From Rhodococcus coprophilus NBRC 100603 (GTDB lineage Bacteria; Actinomycetota; Actinomycetes; Mycobacteriales; Mycobacteriaceae), in assembly GCF_001895045.1 (NCBI RefSeq), contig NZ_BDAM01000001.1:62001-126000 (forward strand): a DNA stretch of 64,000 bases, in the 5' to 3' direction. Made by a program: the position numbers and the translations under genes. The first letter of the stretch is position 1. Each line of letters starts with the position of its first letter. The notes under the pieces are model-generated. The model did no database searches, was not told the origin of the DNA, and saw nothing but the letters and a program-made list of their open reading frames with translations. Shown here one piece after another: positions 42,875 through 51,826 of the stretch.

Positions 42875-44248
42875 TCATCCCACTTCTCGCTGCGGCTGCG
42901 GCTGCGGCTGCTCGGCTTCGGCGGCGCGTACCCGTTCGAGCGCGATCCGCGCGAACACTTGCTGTTCGGTCGCCGCCATCTGATTGCGGCCGGTCGAGAA
43001 GAACGCCTGCGCCCACGACAGCAGTGTCGACACCTTCGATGAGAACCCGACCAGATACAGCAGATGCACGAACAACCACGCGATCCAGCCGAGGAACCCG
43101 GTGATCTCGAGTTTGCCGACCTTCGCGACTGCACTGAACCGCGAGATGGTCGCCATGCTGCCCTTGTCGAAGTACCGGAACGGCGGACGCTGCGCCGGAT
43201 CCTGCCCCTCCACCGAGGCGATGACCTGCTTCGCCGCATACTTGCCGCCTTGCATCGCCACCTGCGCCAAGCCGGGCAGCTTGTCGAGCGACATCATGTC
43301 GCCGATGACGAACACATTCGGATAACCGGGCAACGTGAGGTCGGGCAGCACCTCCACCCGGCCCGCCCGGTCGATCTCCGCCCCGGACTGCTCGGCGAGC
43401 TGCTTGCCCAGAGGACTCGCGGCGACACCCGCCGACCACACCTTGCACTGCGACTCGATGCGCCGCTCGGTGCCGTCCTTCTCCTTGACGGTCAACCCAT
43501 CCGCGTCGACATCGGTCACCATCGCGTTGAGCTGGATCTGCACGCCCAGGCGTTCGAGAGTCTGGCGGGTCTTGCGGCTGAGTTTGCCGCCGTACACCGG
43601 AAGCACGTCCGGGGCGCCGTCGAGCAACACGACCCGCGCTTCGGTGGAGTCGATGTGCCGGAAGGCGTCCCGGAGGGTGCGCCGCGACAGTTCGGCGATC
43701 TGCCCGGCCAGTTCCACCCCGGTCGGTCCCGCGCCGACCACCACGAACGTGAGCAACCGGGTCCGTTCGTCCGGGTCGTCGGACAATTCGGCCTGCTCGA
43801 ACGCCCCGAGGATCCTGCCCCGCAATTCGAGCGCGTCGTCGATCGTCTTCATACCCGGAGCGAACTCGGCGAAATGGTCGTTGCCGAAGTACGACTGGCC
43901 GGCACCCGCCGCCACGATGAGGCTGTCGAACGGGGTCACGGTGCGCCGCTCGAGGAGATTCGAGGTCACCGTCTTGTTCTCGAGGTCGATGGTTTCGACT
44001 TCACCGAGCAGGACCCGCGCGTTCTTCTGCTTCCGCAACACCATCCGGGTCGCCGGCGCGATGTCGCCCACTGACAGGATGCCCGTGGCCACCTGGTAGA
44101 GCAGCGGCTGGAACAGATGATGGGTGGTTCGTCCGATCAACGTGACATCGACGTCGGCGTTCTTGAGGGCCTGGGTGCTGAACAACCCACCGAACCCGGA
44201 TCCGATGACGACGACACGATGACGAGACTCACCCGACTGGACACTCAT
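42875..44248 (-). CDS. ndh: Type II NADH dehydrogenase (NDH-2)
   Basis: A 457-residue flavoprotein: FAD motif VVVIGSGFGGLFST at the N terminus, NAD motif FVVVGAGPTGVELAGQIAEL near residue 165, and the NVFVIGDMMSL block. A C-terminal amphipathic or membrane region (FLGWIAWLFVHLLYLVGFSS) anchors it to the inner face of the membrane. It transfers electrons from NADH to menaquinone without pumping protons. The ATG at 44248 follows GGAGCATGC. The Gln/Pro tail QPQPQPQRE is low-complexity. Standard-length member of the mycobacterial Ndh group. Confidence 0.95.
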   Translation of the reverse strand: MSVQSGESRHRVVVIGSGFGGLFSTQALKNADVDVTLIGRTTHHLFQPLLYQVATGILSVGDIAPATRMVLRKQKNARVLLGEVETIDLENKTVTSNLLERRTVTPFDSLIVAAGAGQSYFGNDHFAEFAPGMKTIDDALELRGRILGAFEQAELSDDPDERTRLLTFVVVGAGPTGVELAGQIAELSRRTLRDAFRHIDSTEARVVLLDGAPDVLPVYGGKLSRKTRQTLERLGVQIQLNAMVTDVDADGLTVKEKDGTERRIESQCKVWSAGVAASPLGKQLAEQSGAEIDRAGRVEVLPDLTLPGYPNVFVIGDMMSLDKLPGLAQVAMQGGKYAAKQVIASVEGQDPAQRPPFRYFDKGSMATISRFSAVAKVGKLEITGFLGWIAWLFVHLLYLVGFSSKVSTLLSWAQAFFSTGRNQMAATEQQVFARIALERVRAAEAEQPQPQPQREVG

Positions 44249-44384
44249 GCATGCTCCTTCACTGTTTCGGCAGGGCCAGTGTGGTGGGTACCCCCACGGC
44301 AGGCCGCCGACGCGGGTGGGACAGCATCCAGTCTCGCAGTTGCCGCGCGGCAGCACAGGACGATCGCGTCCCGGACCCGGCGGG

Positions 44385-45428
44385 TCAGTGCGGTCCGGTC
44401 GCTGCGTCGCCGAGCAGGCCGTACACCGGGTTGTGCTGGGCCGCGTGCCGGACCGCATCCCCGGTCGCCGACGTGTAGATCTGCACCGTCTGCAACGACC
44501 GATGCCCGAGCAACTGCTGCAACTCCACCATGGTTGCGCCGCTGTCGGCGAGACTCGTCGCGAACGTGTGCCGCAGGGCATGCGCGAGCGCGCCACGTTT
44601 GCGTTCGGATTCGATGCCGGCACGCCGGTAGAGACGCCGCACCCGGTACTGCAGGGTGCCGCGCGTGATGCGCAGCCCGTCGCTGCCGACGAACAACGGA
44701 TCGGCACCCGGATACCGCTCCCACACGGCCGGATCGTCGCGCTCGCCGCGCACCTGCCGCCGCGGCGCCGGGAACCGCGCATAGCGTTCCTCGAGATAAC
44801 TCGAGACGATCGCCGTCCAGCTGTCCTCGAGGGGGATCTCCCTCTCGATCGCGCCCTTGCCCAGCACGCGCAGCACCGGGGATTCGACTCCGCCGAGGAT
44901 GCTGCCGACGTCGAGCCGGATCAACTCGTCCGACCGGATGCCGGTGAGCAGCAACGTCGCGATCAGCGCCAGGTCGCGCTGCGGCCAGTCCCGCGCCGAC
45001 TCTGCCGGACGTTGCGCCTCGACGGTGACGGTTTCGACGAGTTGGTTGATGGCATTGGGGGAGAAGGACTTCGGGGTGTGTTGCGGTTTCTTCGGTTGGG
45101 TGATCGACGCCATCGGGTTGCCCTCCGACACCCCCTCGGACACCAGGAAATTGCAGAAGTTGTTCCACACCGACCAAGCCCGCCGCACCGACGCGGGTTG
45201 CCGCTCGGCCGCGAACGCGGCGAACGCCGAGCGCATCGCCCGGATCGAAATGTCGCCGACTGCCAATGCGTCGACGGGGTGTGTATGCACGTCGGCGAGG
45301 TGCGCGCACACCCCGTGCAGGTCCAGGCGATACGCCTTGAGGGTGTGAGGGGACCGTTTCGCGGTCTGCAGTGTCTCCAGATACGACGAGACCCACTCGA
45401 GCAGACCCGGCTCGTCCCGGCTCGTCAT
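44385..45428 (-). CDS. XerC/D-type tyrosine recombinase
   Basis: A 347-residue integrase-family recombinase. The N-terminal core-binding SAM-like domain (residues 10-105) contains YLETLQTAKRSPHTLKAYRL. The catalytic domain has the RKHRHY residues in LLTGIRSDELIRL, HALRHTFATSLADSG, LLGHRSLQTVQ and the nucleophile in QIYTSATG. ATG 45428 follows a GGAGGG site; the longer frame to 45659 is not convincing. No excisionase, att duplication or tRNA is adjacent, so it is either a stand-alone host paralogue of XerC/D or the remnant of an element. Confidence 0.88.
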   Translation of the reverse strand: MTSRDEPGLLEWVSSYLETLQTAKRSPHTLKAYRLDLHGVCAHLADVHTHPVDALAVGDISIRAMRSAFAAFAAERQPASVRRAWSVWNNFCNFLVSEGVSEGNPMASITQPKKPQHTPKSFSPNAINQLVETVTVEAQRPAESARDWPQRDLALIATLLLTGIRSDELIRLDVGSILGGVESPVLRVLGKGAIEREIPLEDSWTAIVSSYLEERYARFPAPRRQVRGERDDPAVWERYPGADPLFVGSDGLRITRGTLQYRVRRLYRRAGIESERKRGALAHALRHTFATSLADSGATMVELQQLLGHRSLQTVQIYTSATGDAVRHAAQHNPVYGLLGDAATGPH

Positions 45429-45621
45429 TCCCGCACCCTCCCTGCTGCCAGTCGTACGCATGTGCGATTCCAGTGTGGCAGGAGGGTGTGACGTGACTCG
45501 AAGGGCACGTGGTGTCGCTGGACCACACCTGGGGGTGCGGGACCGAAGACCCCCGACGTGACCGGCTTCCGTCCGCGCTGCGACGCCTCGGCCAGGACTT
45601 TCCGACCGACACTCGAAGGCC

Positions 45622-47010
45622 TCACACTCGCGGAGCGAGGGAATCCTTGCTTTCGTCACGAACAGTGCCGCCCGTGGTCATTTCGTCGTCGACGACGGAT
45701 GGCGTGATCACCACGGGCGCCATCACCATCGTCGGCCTCCGGTCGGCGTCCGGTACCTGTTGTGCGTCGGGCACGGCAGCGCGTGTCGGCGTGCGACGAC
45801 CGTAGGCAACCAGGACGACGGCGACCAGCACCGCGAACACGATGGGGTAGGCGGATTGGACCAGGGTGCGCACCAGTGGCTCACCCGGGGTCATGAAGAT
45901 TCCGATCGCGACGACACCGTCCGGGTAGGAGCGGTACCACGCGCACAACGGCACCGCCGCAGCAACGGGAAGCAGATAACCCCACCATCGGCCCCACCGC
46001 ACCGCCTGGTCCAGACACAGCACCAGCAGCGGCACCACCCACACCCAGTGATGACCCCACGAGAACGGCGAGACCATCGGCGCGGTCAACCCACACACGG
46101 TCAGGCTCAACAGATGGCGGCCGTGCCGGTGGGCGAGCTGCGCGGCCCACAGCCCGGCGACAGCGACTACACCGGCGCACAGCAACCACAGCCACATCGG
46201 AGGTTCCTCCGTGCGGAGCGCCCGCGCGAGGATGCCCCGCACCGATTGGTTCGCCGGTGAGGAAATCAGCCCGATGCGGTCGGAGCGAATGATCGCCGAA
46301 GTCCAGAACTGCCATGCATCGGTGAAGATCATCACGAACCCCGCCGCGATCGTCGCGGCAAACGTCAGGGTCGCGACCATAGCCGCGCGCCACTGTCGCA
46401 CCACCACGAGATACGCGATGAAGAACGCCGGGGTCAGTTTCAGGCCTGCGGCCAGGCCGACGCCGATCCCACGCAGGCGGCTCTGCTCCGGGCGGGACAG
46501 ATCCCAGAGCACCAAGACGAGCAACACCAGGTTGATCTGCCCCAGCCACAGGGTCATCCGCACCGGTTCGATCCAGGTGAGCGCCACCGCCGACGCGACA
46601 CTCACGACCCGCATCCGGACCGAATCCTCGTAGCCGAGCGCTCGCCAGCTCAGCCGGACCGCCAGGTACAACAGCACCAGATTCACCAGGTTCACCGCGA
46701 TGGCGGTGCCCGCCACGGAAAGCAGCGACAAGGGCACGAACATCAGCGCAGCGAACGGCGGATACGTGAACGGCAAGGTCTCGAACAGGAAAAAGGAATA
46801 CAGCGGATCGGAGGTACGCGCGGTCAGGCCGCCGTGCCGGTACACCAGCGCGTCGACCCCGTTGCCGAACAGGCCGTAGTAGTCGGTGAACCCCAGCAGC
46901 CGGTCGTGGGCGACGAACGCGACGCCGGCACCGATCACCGCCGCGACCGGCCACCACCTCGGCACTCTCGATCCTGCTTTGTGTATCCGACTCCTGTCTC
47001 GGCTCCCCAT
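45622..47010 (-). CDS. GT87 polyprenyl-phosphomannose-dependent mannosyltransferase-like
   Basis: A 462-residue membrane protein with about ten helices. The first extracytoplasmic loop has GFTDYYGLFGNGVDALVYRH and FTYPPFAALMF, the Asp-containing and FxYPP motifs typical of GT87 (DUF2029) enzymes. These use polyprenol-phosphate mannose to build PIMs, lipomannan or lipoarabinomannan outside the membrane (known in mycobacteria). The last 60 residues are polar and variable. The linkage formed here is unknown. It is on the minus strand, 144 bp upstream of which the SoxR-like gene ends. Confidence 0.85.
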   Translation of the reverse strand: MGSRDRSRIHKAGSRVPRWWPVAAVIGAGVAFVAHDRLLGFTDYYGLFGNGVDALVYRHGGLTARTSDPLYSFFLFETLPFTYPPFAALMFVPLSLLSVAGTAIAVNLVNLVLLYLAVRLSWRALGYEDSVRMRVVSVASAVALTWIEPVRMTLWLGQINLVLLVLVLWDLSRPEQSRLRGIGVGLAAGLKLTPAFFIAYLVVVRQWRAAMVATLTFAATIAAGFVMIFTDAWQFWTSAIIRSDRIGLISSPANQSVRGILARALRTEEPPMWLWLLCAGVVAVAGLWAAQLAHRHGRHLLSLTVCGLTAPMVSPFSWGHHWVWVVPLLVLCLDQAVRWGRWWGYLLPVAAAVPLCAWYRSYPDGVVAIGIFMTPGEPLVRTLVQSAYPIVFAVLVAVVLVAYGRRTPTRAAVPDAQQVPDADRRPTMVMAPVVITPSVVDDEMTTGGTVRDESKDSLAPRV

Positions 47011-47154
47011 GGATCGAACCTAGGGGGAGGAGACGTGCAGGTGCCGCACCGACACAGCGCGAAGCCGAAGTTTGCGGCACGCTCGGCGGCGCAGCGACAC
47101 CGAGGCCGGGTAGGGGCTTCTCGGCCGTTCCGTCTCCGACGTGCAGGCGATGGG

Positions 47155-47604
47155 TCAGTCGCCGCGGACCGGCAACCGCCGTGGGCCCGGACCTTCCCTG
47201 GCCAGCACATCGCCAGGGTTGGCCAGCGGACAGATCTTCAGGCTCAGGCATCCACACCCGATGCACCCTGCGAAATCGTCCCGGAGTTCGGTCAACGCGT
47301 CGATGCGGCGGGTCAGTTCGCCGTGCCACAGCGCTGACATCCGTGCCCAGTCCTCGGCGGTCGGCACCCGGCTGTCCGGCAACGAATCCAAGGCCGCCTT
47401 GATCTCGTCGAGCGACACTCCGACACCCTGCGCGATCCGGATGAATGCCACCCGCCGCAGCGTGTCGCGGCGGTACCGACGCTGATTTCCGGTCGTCCGG
47501 CGACTGTCGATGAGCCCTCGCGACTCGTAGTAGTGCAGCGCCGACACGGCCACACCCGACCGAGCGGCCAACTCCCCGGGGGTCAACCACACGGCAGGAG
47601 ACAT
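47155..47604 (-). CDS. soxR: Redox-sensitive MerR regulator SoxR
   Basis: A 149-residue regulator with a MerR HTH (LTPGELAARSGVAVSALHYY, ESRGLIDSRRTTGNQRRYRR) and the SoxR-specific 2Fe-2S cluster motif C-x2-C-x-C-x5-C in CIGCGCLSLKICPLANPGD. Known role: oxidation or redox-active compounds activate transcription of detoxification genes; in Actinobacteria targets are often oxidoreductases and monooxygenases near soxR. The RibD/DHFR-like gene directly upstream on the same strand is a candidate partner (inference). Confidence 0.93.
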   Translation of the reverse strand: MSPAVWLTPGELAARSGVAVSALHYYESRGLIDSRRTTGNQRRYRRDTLRRVAFIRIAQGVGVSLDEIKAALDSLPDSRVPTAEDWARMSALWHGELTRRIDALTELRDDFAGCIGCGCLSLKICPLANPGDVLAREGPGPRRLPVRGD

Positions 47605-47752
47605 CGTGAGAGCCTTCCGACGATCGGGATTGCACGCGTCGATCTGGGTGCACAGTACCCAAATGCGAGGTGTGACGGCAGCGCGCAGGAGATACGACGA
47701 CGGCTCACCCGTACCGACTGTCCGGGTGAGCGGGGGATGCGATCGTGCGGGG

Positions 47753-48394
47753 CTACTTACGCCAGAACAGGTGGTGGGTTACCCCGCTCGGGCTGGGAAC
47801 GACGTCGTGATGGAACCTGTCGTTCAGTTCGTCCGGTGATTCCCAGAGGTGCAGGCCGGACCCGAAGTCGAACGGCGTCACCGCGATGTGCAGGGTGTCG
47901 ACCAGGTCGGCGTCGAGGAACTGCCGGATGGTGGTGACCCCGCCGCCGAGGCGCACGTCCTTGCCGTCCGCGGCGTCGCGCGCGCGGTCGAGTACGTCGG
48001 CCGGTTCGCCACCGAGGAAGTGAAAGGTGGTGTCGGACAGTGTGAGGGAGGGGCGGGGGTGGTGGGTCAGAACGAACACCGGGGTGTGGAAGGGAGGCTC
48101 GTCGCCCCACCATCCCTGCCATTCGTCGTTGGGCCACGGACCGCCCTTGGGTGCGAACTTGTGACGACCCATGATCTCTGCGCCGATGTTGTGGGAGAAG
48201 TCGCGGGTGAAGTAGTCGTCGATGCCGCGACTGCCACCGGGATCGGTGCGATTGGGCCAACCCGCGGTGCCGACGGCCCACTCGAACATGCCACTGTGGT
48301 CGAGACCGAAAGGATTGTCGAGGGTCTGATTCTCTCCCGCGGCGATCCCGTCGTTCGAGACCGTGAAGTTCTGTACCCGGAGTAGCTGGGTCAC
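47753..48394 (-). CDS. RibD C-terminal/dihydrofolate-reductase-like protein
   Basis: A 213-residue protein of the RibD_C/DHFR-like fold: VQNFTVSNDGIAAGENQTLD, IMGRHKFAPKGG, TPVFVLTHHPRPSL and DVRLGGGVTTIRQFLDADLV. These are the usual blocks of NADPH-dependent reductases annotated as dihydrofolate reductase family. The true substrate is generally unknown, and it should not be taken for the folate enzyme. It is 148 bp upstream of soxR on the same strand. Confidence 0.85.
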   Translation of the reverse strand: MTQLLRVQNFTVSNDGIAAGENQTLDNPFGLDHSGMFEWAVGTAGWPNRTDPGGSRGIDDYFTRDFSHNIGAEIMGRHKFAPKGGPWPNDEWQGWWGDEPPFHTPVFVLTHHPRPSLTLSDTTFHFLGGEPADVLDRARDAADGKDVRLGGGVTTIRQFLDADLVDTLHIAVTPFDFGSGLHLWESPDELNDRFHHDVVPSPSGVTHHLFWRK

Positions 48395-49634
48395 GTCGTT
48401 CTCCTTGCGTCATGGCGGACGGATTCGATGTACAGACCGGGATGAGCGCCAGAACTCATCGGGGGGACATGCCCGTTGGGTCCGACCCTGGTGGGCGAGG
48501 GGAGTGGACACGACAGGGACTGGGGGCAGTCGTGAGTCGCGGAAGGTGCCGGCGGCGGGCCGGCCGCGAATTCGCAGTCTCAGGTGCGAGGGCAGCCCCA
48601 GAGAATCAGGCAGATGCTCCGGGGTGAGCTTGTGCATCCCGGAATGAAAGATGCTGCGGGGCAGTACAATTAATGGATAACGGTGATTATCCATCAAATG
48701 GAACCAGTAGTGCGAGCGGGCGGGGGCGACCTCGGCTCGCGGGGGAAGGGGTGCCGTGTGCGCGCGCGACCGGCGCCTCGTCGGCGCCGTGAACGATTGC
48801 CGCCGCGCCGACGGTGTGTGGACCGGATGTGGCGCCGGCATCCGAGGTGCGACGCCGGACTGTCGCCACCGCGAGTACTCGCCGTGAATCAAGGTGGCAG
48901 TGGCCCGGATCGGAGGTAGGAGGCCGCGGAGGGTGATCGGTTCCCGCTGGGCCCGGCCGCTACGAGGCAGTGTGTGCGGTCCGGAGATGGTCGATCCGGC
49001 CGCCTGTTCGCTCTCGGGGGCGGGCCAGATCGACGCTACTTGACATAATGTAGATTATCGGCAAATCTGCGACCTGCGGAAACGGTCCGATTCCGGCAAG
49101 TCCTGTCGGTGGTCATGCGTTGGGTATCGCTACGCGCATCGCGCCACGGCTTTCGTGCCGTCGCAGTGCCCTCGGCGCGTTTGTGCGCTGCCATCCACGG
49201 TTGCCGACCCGGCAGATCGCCGACCGTCCCGGCGGATCGGATCACTCTGACGATCCGTCCCGGCCCCGACCTCTCGACGTCGTCTGCCGTGGTCCGAGTC
49301 GCGTATGTGCGCGACTGGGACTCGGGCATCCCTCCCCGCTTCAGGCCCGCCCGCACCCTGCCAAAACGTCACAGTGACGGTTTGCGGCCGCCCTCCCGGT
49401 GTCTCGATTCCGTCACCTGGTGGTCGATTTCGCGGACTCGCCGTGGCCCGATCGGTAGGTTGCGTCCGGATGCCCTCGTCGTGGCTCCGGCGGTTCGCAC
49501 CTAGGCGACCCGCAGAAGCGTCATGTGACGAACTTCGGAAAGGGGAAGTTATCGGCGCAGCGAGTGACAATCGGCCCTCCTTGTGCCCGGAGCGACGGCC
49601 ATAAGCTGAGGAAACAATCATCCAAGGAGAATCT
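48395..49634. other. 1.2-kb region without a convincing gene
   Basis: All open frames here are Arg/Pro/Ser-rich shadows. Two AT-rich islands stand out: about 48660-48700, with an 8-bp inverted repeat, and 49038-49067, with TTGACA followed by ATAATGTAGATTAT. Both look like promoter or operator DNA for which no downstream gene is visible. A CAAGGAGAA site at its end belongs to the VOC gene. Confidence 0.6.
48673..48694. repeat. 8-bp inverted repeat, operator-like
   Basis: ATGGATAA and TTATCCAT flank CGGTGA in an unusually AT-rich pocket. The size is right for a dimeric regulator such as MarR or TetR, about 280 bp upstream of the RibD-like gene. Confidence 0.4.
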
Positions 49635-49985
49635 GTGAGCCACGAAGTGAAGATGATCGTTCTGTCGACAGATGATCTCGACGAGTCGATCAAGTTCTAC
49701 AGCGAGGGTCTGGGCATGGGACTGAAGTTCCGTGACGGCACGCATTTTGCCGCGCTCGACGGTGGTGCAATCACGCTCGCACTCGCAACCTCGGTTGATC
49801 ATCCGATCCACGGCCAGGTCGTCGTAGGCATCAAGACCGACGACGTGGACGCCGCGGCGCGCGCAACAGAAGAAGCCGGCGGCGGCATCGTGCAGGGTCC
49901 GTACGACGACGCGCACGAGCGGCGCGCGGTGGTGTACGACAACAAGGGCAACGGCTTGGTTTTCTACAGCCCGTTGAATCGTTGA
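49635..49985 (+). CDS. VOC/glyoxalase-fold protein
   Basis: A 116-residue single-chain VOC protein: VLSTDDLDESIKFYSEGLGM at the start and VVYDNKGNGLVFYSP at the end, the two beta-alpha-beta-beta-beta modules of the superfamily. The GTG start follows AAGGAG. Metal-ligand positions are not clear-cut, so it could be an enzyme or a binding or resistance protein. It is convergent with the catabolic operon, from which a strong hairpin separates it. Confidence 0.82.
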   Translation: MSHEVKMIVLSTDDLDESIKFYSEGLGMGLKFRDGTHFAALDGGAITLALATSVDHPIHGQVVVGIKTDDVDAAARATEEAGGGIVQGPYDDAHERRAVVYDNKGNGLVFYSPLNR

Positions 49986-50012
49986 TCAAGGGTTGACCCG
50001 CCGGGGGGGATA

Positions 50013-50053
50013 CGGCCGGGTGCTTCGAGGGTTCTCCTCGCAGCACCCGGCCG
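50013..50053. terminator. Bidirectional hairpin
   Basis: CGGCCGGGTGC pairs perfectly with GCACCCGGCCG across a 19-base loop that itself contains GAGG/CCTC pairing. It lies between the convergent VOC and CocE-type genes. Confidence 0.75.
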
Positions 50054-50072
50054 CAGCGGTTCCTTCCCGCTC

Positions 50073-51803
50073 CTACTCCCCTGCCGTGCGTGCCGTGAAC
50101 GGCAGCACCAGCCGGGAGTGGTGCGCGGCATCCCGGTAGATCTTGTGGGTCACCGGGCGGCCGACCGGAAGGTGGAAGGCGTCAGGCGGGAGCAGCGCGT
50201 TGTGCTCGTCGGCGAGCGGTTCCCCGTTCGACAGTTCCACCGTCAGCTTGTGTCCCGGCAGGAACGTGTTCGCGAAGGGATACAGACGCAGCACGTATTC
50301 CTCGATCGCGCCGGGCTCGACCGGCACCGCCCGCGTGTGCGGATGGTACGGGTTGCCTTCCGTGGTGCGCTCCTCGTCCAGTTCCCGGTGCGACGCCTTC
50401 AGATACCCCGTGGTGATCAGCTGACGCTTGCCGTTCGGAGCGTAATCCCACAGTCGCACAATGAAATTGGAGTCCGGCTGGTCGAGTTCGGCGAAGATGT
50501 GCGCCGCGCCGGTACCGATCATCTCCGTGGGTTCCTCGAATACCGGGGTTTCCCATTTCAGGATCTCGACCTTGTCGGTGACCGTCAGCGGTGCCTGGTA
50601 GAAACCGTCCGGTGCGGCGTACTGCACGCCCATCGGCTCGGGTTCGGTGGACAGCTTGCCGCGTGGACGCAGGTACAGCGACCGGTACTCGACGTCCTTC
50701 GGGGGCCATTGATCACCGTCGACCCGTTCGCGGGAGCCCTCGACGAAGACCTGCACCGCGGGTTCGTCCATGATGCCGTTGTCGATGCCCTTGATCCAGT
50801 AGTCGTACCACCGGAACATCTTGTCGTGCTCTTCGATGAAGGGCCGCGACTGCATGGGCGGGTACGGGCCGATGTCGAGTTTCTTCGGTCCGCGGAGCGC
50901 GTCGAACAGTTCGATCGTGCCGTCCATCGTCCATCCGCGCCCCTGGTCGATCTGCAGGTAGACGGGGATGTCGATGTTCGGAGCGAGCGTGATGGGGTTG
51001 CGTTCCTCGTACCACTGTCCGTCGAGTTCGTTCATGACGATGTCGAACCAGGCTTCGTGGTGCTTGGGGTAGTTCAGCACGTGGACCAGGTTCGGCCATG
51101 CGGCGACATCGGGGTCTTTCAGGCGCTGCGCGACGCGTTCGGCGATTTCCTCAGGAGAGTAGGTCTCGAGCATCCGGGATTTGACGCCGTCGGTGAAGGC
51201 CCACCCGGAGTCGCCGCCGCGGCCTTCGCGGGCGGCGCGCGGCATGAACCACATGATGCCGCCGTGATAGGTGGTCTCGTAGAAGTCGTAGTGTCCGCCG
51301 CTGACGAAGATCGCCTTGAGGTGCGGGGGCCGTTCCGCGGCGGCGAGGACCTGCATCGACCCGAAGTAGGAGATGCCGATCATGCCGACGTTGCCGTCGC
51401 ACCACGGCTGGGCGGCGACCCACTCGATGAAGTCGTATGCGTCCTGTCCGAGCGAGACCCCGCCGGCGTTGTAGTTGCCGATGTGCTCTCCCCCGGAGGC
51501 ACCCGAGCCGCGGAGGTCGCCGATGACGTGGACGTAGTCTTCGGCGACGACTCGGGCGATGTCGCCGGCTTCGATGCAGCCGTCCCACATGGGGCTGGGC
51601 CGGCGCTGCGGCGGAGTGGTGAGGGCGAGAGCCTGCAGTTCCTTGCCGTAGGGGCTGAGCGCGACGAGCGCCGGGCGGGGCTTGTCGTCGACGCCCTGGT
51701 AGGCGTCGGCGGCCAACTCGATGCCGTCGCGCATCGGGACCCGCAGATCCTTGCGGATGTGGATGGTGCGGCCACCTGCGTCGAACGTTTCGAATTCGGC
51801 CAT
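50073..51803 (-). CDS. CocE/NonD-family hydrolase (peptidase S15 fold)
   Basis: A 576-residue hydrolase. The alpha/beta domain (about 1-330) has RVPMRDGIELAADAYQG, VIGDLRGSGASGGE and the nucleophile elbow GISYFGSMQVLAA (G-x-S-Y-x-G). A C-terminal jelly-roll (about 350-570) starts after YDYWIKGIDNGI. CocE and relatives cleave esters or acyl bonds of bulky substrates such as cocaine; others are glutaryl acylases or dipeptidyl peptidases. No signal peptide is seen, so it is cytosolic. It is the last gene of the six-gene minus-strand catabolic unit. Confidence 0.9.
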   Translation of the reverse strand: MAEFETFDAGGRTIHIRKDLRVPMRDGIELAADAYQGVDDKPRPALVALSPYGKELQALALTTPPQRRPSPMWDGCIEAGDIARVVAEDYVHVIGDLRGSGASGGEHIGNYNAGGVSLGQDAYDFIEWVAAQPWCDGNVGMIGISYFGSMQVLAAAERPPHLKAIFVSGGHYDFYETTYHGGIMWFMPRAAREGRGGDSGWAFTDGVKSRMLETYSPEEIAERVAQRLKDPDVAAWPNLVHVLNYPKHHEAWFDIVMNELDGQWYEERNPITLAPNIDIPVYLQIDQGRGWTMDGTIELFDALRGPKKLDIGPYPPMQSRPFIEEHDKMFRWYDYWIKGIDNGIMDEPAVQVFVEGSRERVDGDQWPPKDVEYRSLYLRPRGKLSTEPEPMGVQYAAPDGFYQAPLTVTDKVEILKWETPVFEEPTEMIGTGAAHIFAELDQPDSNFIVRLWDYAPNGKRQLITTGYLKASHRELDEERTTEGNPYHPHTRAVPVEPGAIEEYVLRLYPFANTFLPGHKLTVELSNGEPLADEHNALLPPDAFHLPVGRPVTHKIYRDAAHHSRLVLPFTARTAGE

Positions 51804-51826
51804 GAGGCTACGACTCCTCTTCTCTG

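Noticed and set aside
44385-45428. Reading the tyrosine recombinase as the integrase of the 3.4-8.7 kb island
   Set aside because: It lies 36 kb away with conserved genes between, and no att-like duplication links the two.
47753-48394. Calling the RibD/DHFR-like protein a folate dihydrofolate reductase
   Set aside because: The sequence matches the RibD C-terminal-like reductase group, not FolA; the generic family name is misleading.
48410-48892. 160-codon minus-strand frame in the gene-free region
   Set aside because: Pro/Arg/Ser composition, no ribosome-binding site and no codon bias; treated as non-coding.
49130-49693. 187-codon minus-strand frame before the VOC gene
   Set aside because: Overlaps the real VOC gene start and shows no coding character or family.
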